From Campylobacter sp. UBA1713 (GTDB taxonomy: Bacteria > Campylobacterota > Campylobacteria > Campylobacterales > Campylobacteraceae), in contig DCIZ01000149.1 in the NCBI GenBank assembly GCA_002317305.1, positions 13,548 to 25,739 on the forward strand: 12,192 bases of DNA. The letters run 5' to 3'. The notes below the pieces were generated by a model. The model was not told where the DNA came from. It made no database searches and saw nothing but the letters and a program-made list of their open reading frames with translations. Position numbers and translations under genes: made by a program. Below, piece by piece: positions 7,088-12,129 of this stretch (positions are counted from its first letter, which is position 1; every line of letters starts with the position of its first letter).

Positions 7088-8092
7088 ATGGACGAATTTG
7101 ACCTAGAAAGTTATGACTATTTTTTGCCGCCAGAGCTTGTGGCTAGCAAGCCTGTGATGCCACGAGGCGAGGCGAGACTGCTAGTTTATGAGCGAAAAAG
7201 TGGCGAAATTCATCACCACAAATTCAAAGAGCTAGCGCAAATTTTGCCGCCGTGTAAGATCATTTTTAATGATACAAAAGTGATAAAAGCGCGGATTTTC
7301 GGCAAAAAAGATAGCGGCGGTGCGGTCGAAGTGCTGCTGAATCAGCCTGTCGGGGAGGGCGTTTTTAACGTTTTTGTGCGTGGAAAGGTTAGCACTGGGA
7401 CGCAAATTCGCTTTGGCGAGAATTTGGCGTGCGAGGTTTTAAGGCTTTGTGAGGACGGCAGCCGTGAGGTCAAATTTAACTGTGCCACTTCGCAGCTTTT
7501 TTCTGTTTGTGAACGCATAGGGCACGTGCCGTTGCCGCCTTACATAAAGCGTGCCGACACGGCGCAAGATGAGAGCTGGTACCAGAGTGTGTTTGCTAAA
7601 TTTGACGGTGCGGTGGCAGCGCCAACGGCGAGTTTGCACTTTGACGAGGAAGCTTTGGCGGCGCTTCGGGCGTCTAGTCATGAGCTTTTTTACCTCACTT
7701 TGCACGTGGGCGCAGGGACGTTTAAGGGGGTGGAGAGTAGCGACATACGGGCGCACAAGATGCACAGCGAGGCGTTTTGCATGGGCGAGGAGACGGCGCG
7801 GCTGGTGGCAAGTAGCGAGGCGATTCTGGGCGTGGGGACGACTGTTACACGTGTGGTGGAATTTTTTGCGAGGCGTGGTGAGCGGAGCGGTTTTTGCGAC
7901 CTTTTTTTGCACCCAAACAACAAGCCGATTCGCCAAAACTACCTGCTGACAAATTTTCACCTGCCACGTTCAACGCTCATCATGCTTGTGGCTAGCTTTG
8001 TGGGGCTAGAAGAGACAAAGCGAATTTATGCTGAAGCGGTCAAGGAGCGTTATAGATTTTACAGCTATGGCGATGGAATGCTGGTGTTGTGA
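7088..8092 (+). CDS. queA: S-adenosylmethionine:tRNA ribosyltransferase-isomerase
   Basis: Transfers and isomerises the ribosyl part of S-adenosylmethionine onto 7-aminomethyl-7-deazaguanine in tRNA, forming epoxyqueuosine in the queuosine pathway. The 334 residues show the family landmarks: FDYDLP-like start (FDLESYDYFLPPELVA), FNDTKVIKARI, HVPLPPYIKR, GAVAAPTASLHF, LHVGAGTF and HSEAFCM, with NFHLPRSTLIMLVASF near the end. The frame is open upstream as far as 6923, but that stretch overlaps the methylase. The ATG at 7088 has AAAAGGAAAAAC in front and gives the normal N-terminus. The gene is clearly GC-richer than the R-M genes, so it looks resident. It is probably co-transcribed with them. 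In C. jejuni, as I recall, ilvH and queA are also near neighbours, which would make the R-M operon the insertion. Confidence 0.96.
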   Translation: MDEFDLESYDYFLPPELVASKPVMPRGEARLLVYERKSGEIHHHKFKELAQILPPCKIIFNDTKVIKARIFGKKDSGGAVEVLLNQPVGEGVFNVFVRGKVSTGTQIRFGENLACEVLRLCEDGSREVKFNCATSQLFSVCERIGHVPLPPYIKRADTAQDESWYQSVFAKFDGAVAAPTASLHFDEEALAALRASSHELFYLTLHVGAGTFKGVESSDIRAHKMHSEAFCMGEETARLVASSEAILGVGTTVTRVVEFFARRGERSGFCDLFLHPNNKPIRQNYLLTNFHLPRSTLIMLVASFVGLEETKRIYAEAVKERYRFYSYGDGMLVL

Positions 8093-8099
8093 GGCGTGT

Positions 8100-8131
8100 G
8101 TTCGGAATGCGGAATGCAGAGTGCGGATTCT
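8100..8131 (+). repeat. Heptamer units just after queA
   Basis: GTTC (8100-8103) is followed in register by GGAATGC, GGAATGC, AGAGTGC and GGATTCT (8104-8131). The start lies 7 bases after the queA stop, and the same GTTC spacer precedes units after map. This opens a gene-free stretch from 8093 to 8880 that is almost entirely composed of repeats. Confidence 0.75.
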
Positions 8132-8140
8132 GTGATTCTC

Positions 8141-8187
8141 TAGAATCGACAAACGAATTTACGAAAAAGCAAATTTTAACAAATTCT
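8141..8187 (+). repeat. AT-rich dispersed repeat, copy 2
   Basis: The unit begins TAGAATC and ends AAAAAGCAAATTTTAACAAATTC(T). It matches 8279-8321 and 8617-8659 at both ends, with a few differences in the middle. It leads directly into a heptamer array at 8188. Confidence 0.7.
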
Positions 8188-8215
8188 GTTTTCCGTTTTC
8201 TGCATTCTGTTTTCC
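8188..8215 (-). repeat. Heptamer array H4
   Basis: GTTTTCC (8188-8194), GTTTTCT (8195-8201), GCATTCT (8202-8208) and GTTTTCC (8209-8215) are in exact register. On the minus strand they read GGAAAAC, AGAATGC, AGAAAAC and GGAAAAC. Confidence 0.78.
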
Positions 8216-8220
8216 GTTAC

Positions 8221-8261
8221 CGCCGTCATTCTGAGGGAGCGGTAGCGACCGAAGAATCCCC
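8221..8261 (+). repeat. CATTCTGAG...GAAGAATCCCC repeat, copy 1
   Basis: CGCCGTCATTCTGAGGG is joined to CGAAGAATCCCC by a short variable centre (AGCGGTAGCGAC). The two ends are partly complementary (ATTCT with AGAAT), so the unit can fold into a hairpin. Further copies are at 8565-8601 and, inverted, at 8701-8743. Similar motifs occur, as I recall, in unrelated bacteria. Confidence 0.75.
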
Positions 8262-8278
8262 CCCGCCTTTTGAGTAAG

Positions 8279-8321
8279 TAGAATCGTAAAATTCACAAAA
8301 AAGCAAATTTTTACAAATTCC
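8279..8321 (+). repeat. AT-rich dispersed repeat, copy 3
   Basis: TAGAATC followed by TTCACAAAAAAGCAAATTTT and ACAAATTCC. It follows CATTCTGAG repeat copy 1, just as copy 4 (8617-8659) follows CATTCTGAG copy 2, so the two units move or are copied as a pair. It runs into heptamer array H5. Confidence 0.75.
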
Positions 8322-8356
8322 GTTTTCTGTTTTCTGTTTTCTGCACTCCGTTTTCC
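8322..8356 (-). repeat. Heptamer array H5
   Basis: Five units in perfect register: GTTTTCT three times (8322-8342), GCACTCC (8343-8349) and GTTTTCC (8350-8356). On the minus strand they read GGAAAAC, GGAGTGC and AGAAAAC three times. Hairpin-element copy C begins five bases later. Confidence 0.82.
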
Positions 8357-8360
8357 GATA

Positions 8361-8473
8361 GGTAAAAAAGCTAACGCTTTTTTTGTAGTCCCTCGCCACG
8401 TTTTCTTTTCGCTAAAAGCTCAAAGAAAACGTGGCGAGGGACGGGGGACGGGGGCTTTCGCCCCTGCGACCCC
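8361..8473 (-). repeat. Three-hairpin dispersed element, copy C
   Basis: The canonical orientation reads on the minus strand. Hairpin 3 is AAAAAGC-TAAC-GCTTTTT near 8365-8382. GTAG precedes hairpin 2, whose 19-base arms at 8390-8408 and 8422-8440 pair perfectly. Its 13-base loop (8409-8421) is the exact reverse complement of the loop in copy B. Hairpin 1 is GGGGC-TTTC-GCCCC, followed by TGCGACCCC. The inner stem (GTTTTCTTT) differs from copy B (CGATTTTTT) in both arms together. Confidence 0.92.
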
Positions 8474-8478
8474 TTTTT

Positions 8479-8534
8479 TGAAAACGGAGAACAGAATGCG
8501 GAGTGTGGAGTGTGGAGTGCAGAGTGCGGAAGTT
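8479..8534 (+). repeat. Heptamer array H6, the longest uninterrupted one
   Basis: Eight units in unbroken 7-base register: TGAAAAC, GGAGAAC, AGAATGC, GGAGTGT, GGAGTGT, GGAGTGC, AGAGTGC and GGAAGTT. Most fit the pattern RGARWRY or a close variant. The array directly follows element copy C and shows that the AAAAC-type and ATGC-type units belong to one family. Confidence 0.85.
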
Positions 8535-8564
8535 TTGCGATTATTAAAAAAAGCAAAAACAAAA

Positions 8565-8601
8565 CGCCGTCATTCTGAGGGCGAAAGCCCGAAGAATCCC
8601 C
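8565..8601 (+). repeat. CATTCTGAG...GAAGAATCCCC repeat, copy 2
   Basis: CGCCGTCATTCTGAGGG then CGAAAGCC then CGAAGAATCCCC; the centre GGGCGAAAGCCC is itself a small GAAA-loop hairpin. It is the left arm of an inverted pair with copy 3 (8701-8743). Confidence 0.78.
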
Positions 8602-8616
8602 TGCCTGGCGAGCGAG

Positions 8617-8659
8617 TAGAATCTACAAATTCACAAAAAAGCAAATTTTTTACAAATTC
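8617..8659 (+). repeat. AT-rich dispersed repeat, copy 4
   Basis: TAGAATC, TTCACAAAAAAGCAAATTTT and ACAAATTC match copy 3 closely. It lies between CATTCTGAG copies 2 and 3; its opening GTAGAATCT (8616-8624) is complementary to AGATTCTAC at 8678-8686, forming an inner inverted repeat. Confidence 0.75.
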
Positions 8660-8700
8660 GCTTTTTCTTAAATTTACAGATTCTACGCCCTCAAATTTCA

Positions 8701-8743
8701 GGGGATTCTTCGGTCGGCTTTGCCTCCCTCAGAATGACGGCGG
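8701..8743 (-). repeat. CATTCTGAG...GAAGAATCCCC repeat, copy 3 (inverted)
   Basis: GGGGATTCTTCGG opens the unit and CCCTCAGAATGACGGCGG closes it, the reverse complement of copies 1 and 2. Its centre (TCGGCTTTGCCT) differs from both. Confidence 0.77.
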
Positions 8744-8747
8744 TAAC

Positions 8748-8768
8748 GGAAAATGGAAAACAGAATTT
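8748..8768 (+). repeat. Short heptamer array H7
   Basis: GGAAAAT, GGAAAAC and AGAATTT (8748-8768) are in 7-base register and lead into an inverted copy of the AT-rich repeat at 8763-8794. Confidence 0.6.
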
Positions 8769-8794
8769 ATGAAAATTTGCTTTTTTGTAAATTT
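8763..8794 (-). repeat. AT-rich dispersed repeat, copy 5 (inverted)
   Basis: The minus strand reads AAATTTACAAAAAAGCAAAT followed by TTTCATAAATTC, matching the core of copies 3 and 4. From 8795 to 8852 nothing further is recognised. Confidence 0.65.
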
Positions 8795-8852
8795 AAAGAA
8801 ACATTTTTGCTTTGCAAAAAGCACTTCGCTTGTTTTAGCTTTTTACTCGCTC

Positions 8853-8887
8853 AAAAAGGCGTGAATTCTTGCATTTTTTATCACGCC
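8853..8887 (-). terminator. Rho-independent terminator of the Abi-like/rhodanese operon
   Basis: On the minus strand GGCGTGA (8887-8881) and TCACGCC (8864-8858) form a seven-base-pair stem around a 16-base AT-rich loop, followed at once by TTTTT (8857-8853). The left arm includes the last alanine codon and the stop codon of the rhodanese gene. Confidence 0.7.
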
Positions 8888-9189
8888 AAAAATTCGGCGA
8901 ATTTCTCCGTGTCAAGCCGCATAAAACCGCAGTCAAGGCAGAAAATTTCGCCACAAAAGCCCAGTTTTTCTACCTTTTGTGCCATCTCTACCGAGCGTGT
9001 TCCAGCGAAGCAGACGAGATAAATTTCGCTTTTTTCTTTTGCAAATTTTACTATCTCTTCGGCGGCTTGCAAATTTACACTCTCTTTTAGGTGTGCCGCT
9101 TTAAAGCTGTTTTTTACACGAATGTCTACCACGCAAACGCCACGTTTTAGTGCGTCAAAAAGCGTGCTTTCATCGATTTTTCGAATCAT
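8881..9189 (-). CDS. Single-domain rhodanese-like protein
   Basis: Small cytosolic sulfurtransferase-type protein of GlpE/PspE size. The rhodanese landmarks are present: VVDIR near the start, AAHLKESVNL (the substrate-side conserved stretch) and the active-site loop CFAGTRS with the catalytic cysteine, which would carry a persulfide. The ATG at 9201 would overlap the upstream stop as TAATG and give 106 residues. The ATG four codons later (9189) is preceded by GGAGAG at good spacing, giving 102 residues, and is preferred. It is the second gene of a two-gene unit with the Abi-like gene and ends in a terminator that overlaps its stop codon. The sulfur donor and acceptor are unknown, and no signal peptide is visible. 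Confidence 0.88.
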   Translation of the reverse strand: MIRKIDESTLFDALKRGVCVVDIRVKNSFKAAHLKESVNLQAAEEIVKFAKEKSEIYLVCFAGTRSVEMAQKVEKLGFCGEIFCLDCGFMRLDTEKFAEFLA

Positions 9190-9200
9190 TTTTCTCTCCA

Positions 9201-9959
9201 TTATTCATAATCAAATTTTAATTTTATAAGGCTATTTTCGCTCAAATTTAAGCCATTTTTTGGGTTGTAGCCAAGTCTTAAAAGTAGTATCTCTGCATCT
9301 TTTGGGAGCTTGACGTTTGATTTTTTGTTGTGATAGACTTCGTTTCGAAAGTGTCTTATTTGGTTTAATTTATCTGTTAGTTGTTTTCTCGTTCCATAAG
9401 TAGCCAAAATTTGCCCTTTAAAGCTTTTTTCACTAGCAAAAATGCGCTTTAAATCTTGCCAAAAAATTTCAACTATTGTTATCAAATCACCAAAAGTAAA
9501 CAGGTCAAAAATGTCAAAAGTGTTTTGAATTTCTACACTGCAGCCTCCAAATCTCTTTGAATTTGTTGTTTTTATTTTTAAGATTTTTGCACGTTTTTCA
9601 GCTAAATTTTCAGTGTAAAAGCCATCTTTTTCCTCCTTAAACCAGTCGTCATTTTCACCAAAAACGGCTGAAATTTCAACAGCCAAAGTGCTACGAAGCG
9701 CTATCTCAAAGCAGTGCAAAAACGCAAGTTTGTCTTGGTGTGCTTTTTGTCGTTTGTTGTAGGTGTAAAGCAACGTGTCAAAGAGATTCTCAAAGGTTTT
9801 GTCTGTTTTGTTTAGCTCCTTTGCAGCACCTTCTATGTAGCCAAAATATAGCGTTTTTATGGCGATTTTTAGTCTATTTTTGAAGTCATCTGTGAAAAGG
9901 TTTTCATGTTTTTTTAAAATATGTAGAATTTTTGCATGTTCGTTTTCTAACAGTGCCAT
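9201..9959 (-). CDS. Abi_2-like (AbiD/AbiF-type) protein with a HEPN-like RNxxxH motif
   Basis: 252 residues, no membrane segment or signal peptide. The pattern of conserved blocks recalls the Abi_2 family of abortive phage-infection proteins: HCFEIALRSTLAVEIS (82-97), DLFTFGDLITIVEIFWQDL (152-170) and LNQIRHFRNEVYHNK (198-212). The last block contains R205-N-E-V-Y-H210, an Rx4H arrangement typical of HEPN ribonucleases, several of which are toxins. Abi function is an inference from these motifs; overall similarity to a characterised Abi protein has not been tested. The start has AAGGAAA upstream and a TATAAT box 28 bases before it. The stop overlaps a possible rhodanese start as TAATG. It lies 2.1 kb from the R-M operon, which fits a defence role. 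Confidence 0.6.
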   Translation of the reverse strand: MALLENEHAKILHILKKHENLFTDDFKNRLKIAIKTLYFGYIEGAAKELNKTDKTFENLFDTLLYTYNKRQKAHQDKLAFLHCFEIALRSTLAVEISAVFGENDDWFKEEKDGFYTENLAEKRAKILKIKTTNSKRFGGCSVEIQNTFDIFDLFTFGDLITIVEIFWQDLKRIFASEKSFKGQILATYGTRKQLTDKLNQIRHFRNEVYHNKKSNVKLPKDAEILLLRLGYNPKNGLNLSENSLIKLKFDYE

Positions 9960-9986
9960 AAATTTCCTTTCTGATAAATTTTTAGC

Positions 9987-9992
9987 ATTATA
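9987..9992 (-). promoter_or_regulatory. Probable -10 box of the Abi-like gene
   Basis: On the minus strand TATAAT lies 28 bases before the ATG at 9959, with AT-rich DNA upstream and no clear -35 box. It gives the Abi-like/rhodanese pair its own transcription start, downstream of the small-RNA candidate. Confidence 0.6.
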
Positions 9993-10058
9993 TCAAGAAA
10001 TTTATAAATATGCAAGTTTTTTAAATTTGTAGATAAAAATATGTGAGTTAAAAGGCAA

Positions 10059-10126
10059 GTTAAGGGTGGTGTTGGTTTGTCTAGTTTCGAACCTAGACCT
10101 GCACTCATGGCAGCACGTCCCTTAAC
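10059..10126 (-). ncRNA. Unidentified structured small-RNA candidate
   Basis: A 68-base segment folds into a rod. The outer stem is 8 bp (10059-10066 with 10119-10126, GTTAAGGG/CCCTTAAC). Then come a 2x2 internal loop, a 6 bp stem (10069-10074 with 10111-10116), a lopsided loop (4 and 12 bases) and a 6 bp stem (10079-10084 with 10093-10098) closed by an 8-base loop. The unpaired side holds CTGC...GCAG, which can form its own small stem. On the minus strand a perfect TATAAT ends 7 bases before the first G. I do not recognise the family. It is not a tRNA (the T-like arm does not adjoin the acceptor stem, and 68 bases is short), and it lacks the GGAA loop and GCAGC of SRP RNA. The plus strand, where the rod ends in TTTTGTTATT, cannot be excluded. 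Confidence 0.45.
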
Positions 10127-10133
10127 TTTTGTT

Positions 10134-10139
10134 ATTATA
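10134..10139 (-). promoter_or_regulatory. Probable -10 box of the small-RNA candidate
   Basis: TATAAT on the minus strand lies 7 bases before the first base of the rod-shaped RNA. Upstream are two AT-rich repeats of 20-22 bases, about two helical turns each, resembling the periodic AT signal that replaces the -35 box in Campylobacter. Confidence 0.55.
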
Positions 10140-10196
10140 CTTAAATATACCTAAATATAAGCTTAAATATACCTAAATAAGCTTAAAATAAGCTTT
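10140..10196. repeat. AT-rich tandem repeat
   Basis: CTTAAATATACCTAAATATAAG (10140-10161) is followed by CTTAAATATACCTAAATAAG (10162-10181), then a degenerate start CTTAAAATAAG. The last part, AGCTTA-AAA-TAAGCT followed by TTTT (10180-10198), is a short hairpin that could act as a weak terminator. The rest of 9960-10212 holds the two promoters and the small-RNA candidate. Confidence 0.7.
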
Positions 10197-10212
10197 TTAG
10201 GTATTAAAAACC

Positions 10213-10899
10213 TCACTCGCTCAGTTTTGTCATCTCCTCCTCAAACACCTTTGTCCTTCTTGTGCTACTTTTTACCTTTGTCTCGTAAGGCTTTTTAGCT
10301 AGTGCGTTTCGTGCTTGACTTACCGCCTTTGGTGCTGGCTTTTCCACGCCCAAAAATGCACGCTCAAGCTCCACAAAGCTCATCAGCAAATTTGCATATG
10401 CCTTAAAAAAGTTGCTCCTGTCGTGCTCGGCTAAAAGCTCGCAAAACTCATCTACAAAGCCGTTTATGATCTCATCAAAAAGCCTACGCGCCAGCTCCTC
10501 TTTGCCCTCACGCAAAAAGCGACTCATGTAGGTAAAAATGAGCCCTATGTAGTCCTCGCTCAAATTTGCCTCCACGCCTATCTCGCCGCTTTTTAGAATC
10601 TCTATGACTTCGCTTCGTTTTTTGCCATCGTCTCTGCCCTCGTCGTAAAAGCTCGCCGTTTGCGGAACGTTTACAAAACTTAGGTCAAAAAGGACGCCGT
10701 TTTGCTCTTTTTTAAATTTGCTCCACTCAAAACGTGAGAGTTTTTTAAAGTCTTTTTCGTTTTCTGGGTATATCAAATTTTCGCTAAGAACTTCGCTTTG
10801 TTGGACAAATTTGTAAAAACCCTCCTCGTTTTCGTCCCAAAATAGCGGAAAACTCAAAAATTCATAATACATACTTCGTGCCAAATTCATCTCATTCAT
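10213..10899 (-). CDS. TorD/DmsD-family molybdoenzyme chaperone
   Basis: Cytosolic helical chaperone of a kind that binds Tat signal peptides and helps load the molybdenum cofactor into an enzyme before export. The 228 residues show the TorD pattern: SMYYEFLSFPLF at the start, VPQTASFYDEGRDDG near 78-92, EDYIGLIFTYMSRFLREGKE (115-134) and FFKAYANLLMSFVELERAF (164-182). The lysine- and arginine-rich tail (about 187-218) is an extension. The frame is open up to 11082, but that part is read through hairpin-element copy D. The ATG at 10899 has AAGGAAAAAG in front and gives a normal N-terminus. The partner enzyme is not in the window. Formate dehydrogenase is a plausible one, given the 4Fe-4S gene upstream (inference). 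Confidence 0.82.
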   Translation of the reverse strand: MNEMNLARSMYYEFLSFPLFWDENEEGFYKFVQQSEVLSENLIYPENEKDFKKLSRFEWSKFKKEQNGVLFDLSFVNVPQTASFYDEGRDDGKKRSEVIEILKSGEIGVEANLSEDYIGLIFTYMSRFLREGKEELARRLFDEIINGFVDEFCELLAEHDRSNFFKAYANLLMSFVELERAFLGVEKPAPKAVSQARNALAKKPYETKVKSSTRRTKVFEEEMTKLSE

Positions 10900-10934
10900 C
10901 TTTTTCCTTTTTTTATTTTTTAATGTCGAATTTT

Positions 10935-11045
10935 GGTAAAAAGCTAACGCTTTTTTTGTAGCCTCCGCCCAAACTCTTTTTTCTCTAAAGCTCAAAAGAG
11001 AGTTTGGGCGGAGGCGGAGGACGGGGGCTTTGCCCCTGCGACCCC
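10935..11045 (-). repeat. Three-hairpin dispersed element, copy D
   Basis: The canonical orientation reads on the minus strand. Hairpin 3 is AAAAAGC-TAAC-GCTTTTT (10938-10955). GTAG (10958-10961) overlaps the first base of the hairpin 2 foot. Hairpin 2 has 17 perfect pairs (10961-10977 with 10999-11015), then one G-T and four A-T pairs, with loop CTCTAAAGCTC (10983-10993). Hairpin 1 is GGGGC-TTT-GCCCC, then TGCGACCCC. Its stem (CCTCCGCCCAAACTCT) is the most different from the other copies, yet it is still complementary. It fills the gap between the 4Fe-4S and TorD-like genes, 35 bases from the TorD start. Confidence 0.9.
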
Positions 11046-11071
11046 TTTTTGTTTCGCTAATATTAACGATT

Positions 11072-12082
11072 CTAAAAGTCATTTAGGTAGCTACTAAACG
11101 CCGCTTTTTTTGCCTTGCACTCGCCGCACATTTTGGCAAATTCAGCTTTGTCGCCCAAAAGCGCTGCCACTTTTAAGATGGCTTTTTTTGGGGCAAATTC
11201 TACGCCGCACTGGGCGCAACAAAACGCCTCGTCCTCGAAAAGCTTTATCCACTTAAAACTACTTGGCGCAAGCGTGAGCCCCGTTTTTAGCGTTAGCACG
11301 CCCTTTTCGGCGCACTTTTTTTCGCACTCGCCGCACGCGTTACAAAGCGAAGCGTTAAAGGTGATGGCGCGCTCTTCTATGCGAAGTGCCACGCTTTCGC
11401 ACGCGCCCACACAGCACGCGCACATCGTGCAGCCTTCGCTTATGCCCACCTCGCCAAAAAGCTCACTCTCCACGCGTCCAAATTCGCCACCGCCTACAAA
11501 TTTGGCTAGGTAGTGCGCCAAAAGCTCTTGTTCGTTCATCTTTTCGTCAAAATAAACAGGCTCAACACGCACATTTTCAAGCCTCGCACCAAAAATTTTT
11601 TCGCACACTTGCTCTGCTAATGCCGCGCCAGCACCAGTTGCGCCCACGACACCAGCACCAGTCGTAGCAAAGATGAGAAAAAGCTCGGTCGTGCTTGGGG
11701 CTCGTGGCACGCTTGTTTCGCCAAATTCACTTTTCTCTGCTTTTTCTACGCCCAAAAAAAGCGGCACGACGCCACTTGCTAACTCGCACGCATCTAGTGC
11801 CACAGTCTCGCCTTTTAGCAAATTTGCTGCCGTGTAAAGCCCTTTAAAAGCGTTTAGGTTGTCAAAAATGGCAGCACGTGCTTTGTAAATTTTACTGACA
11901 TTTTGTGCCATTTTTAGTGGCTCGTCTTTTGAATTTTTTATGTAAAAATCCACCTCGCTTGCGACTACTTGGGCTTTTGCTAGCGGTGAATTTGCCACAA
12001 AACACTCCACGCCTTCATTTGCTAGCTCGACTTCGTCAAACAGCGGAAAGTCAAGCTCGCCTACATAACAAAACTCTCTCAT
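11072..12082 (-). CDS. 4Fe-4S ferredoxin-domain protein, probable molybdoenzyme partner
   Basis: 336-residue cytosolic protein with no signal peptide. The first 200 residues match no family I can name; they include a small-residue-rich stretch (TTGAGVVGATGAGAALAE, 140-157). Two CxxCxxCxxxC clusters follow, C218-C221-C224-C228 (with extra C223) and C247-C250-C253-C257, each able to hold a 4Fe-4S centre. The C-terminus has C289-x2-C292 and C319-x2-C322, a likely zinc-ribbon or a third metal site. The start has AAGGAAC upstream. The TorD-like gene follows after 172 bases occupied mostly by repeat copy D. Pairing of such a protein with a TorD chaperone suggests electron transfer to, or assembly of, a molybdenum enzyme such as formate dehydrogenase. 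That link is an inference. Confidence 0.8.
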   Translation of the reverse strand: MREFCYVGELDFPLFDEVELANEGVECFVANSPLAKAQVVASEVDFYIKNSKDEPLKMAQNVSKIYKARAAIFDNLNAFKGLYTAANLLKGETVALDACELASGVVPLFLGVEKAEKSEFGETSVPRAPSTTELFLIFATTGAGVVGATGAGAALAEQVCEKIFGARLENVRVEPVYFDEKMNEQELLAHYLAKFVGGGEFGRVESELFGEVGISEGCTMCACCVGACESVALRIEERAITFNASLCNACGECEKKCAEKGVLTLKTGLTLAPSSFKWIKLFEDEAFCCAQCGVEFAPKKAILKVAALLGDKAEFAKMCGECKAKKAAFSSYLNDF

Positions 12083-12129
12083 TTTGTTCCTTTTTTAAAT
12101 TTGGAATTTCTAAATTTTTGTGCTTTTTT

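Noticed and set aside
7439-7960. Long minus- and plus-strand frames inside queA (to 173 residues), and similar ones at 11115-11667 inside the 4Fe-4S gene
   Set aside because: These arise from the GC-richer codon use of the real genes and yield arginine-, histidine- or alanine-rich nonsense.
8565-8743. CRISPR array
   Set aside because: The repeats are inverted and irregularly spaced with related, not unique, material between them, and no cas gene is present.
10059-10126. tRNA or SRP RNA at this position
   Set aside because: GGTTCGAA resembles a T loop, but its stem does not adjoin the outer stem, the loop has 8 bases, the length is 68, and position 33 is not T. The GGAA loop and GCAGC of SRP RNA are missing.
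10900-11082. Upstream extension of the TorD-like frame, or a fusion with the 4Fe-4S gene
   Set aside because: The extra residues are translated hairpin-element copy D; a proper ribosome binding site precedes the ATG at 10899.
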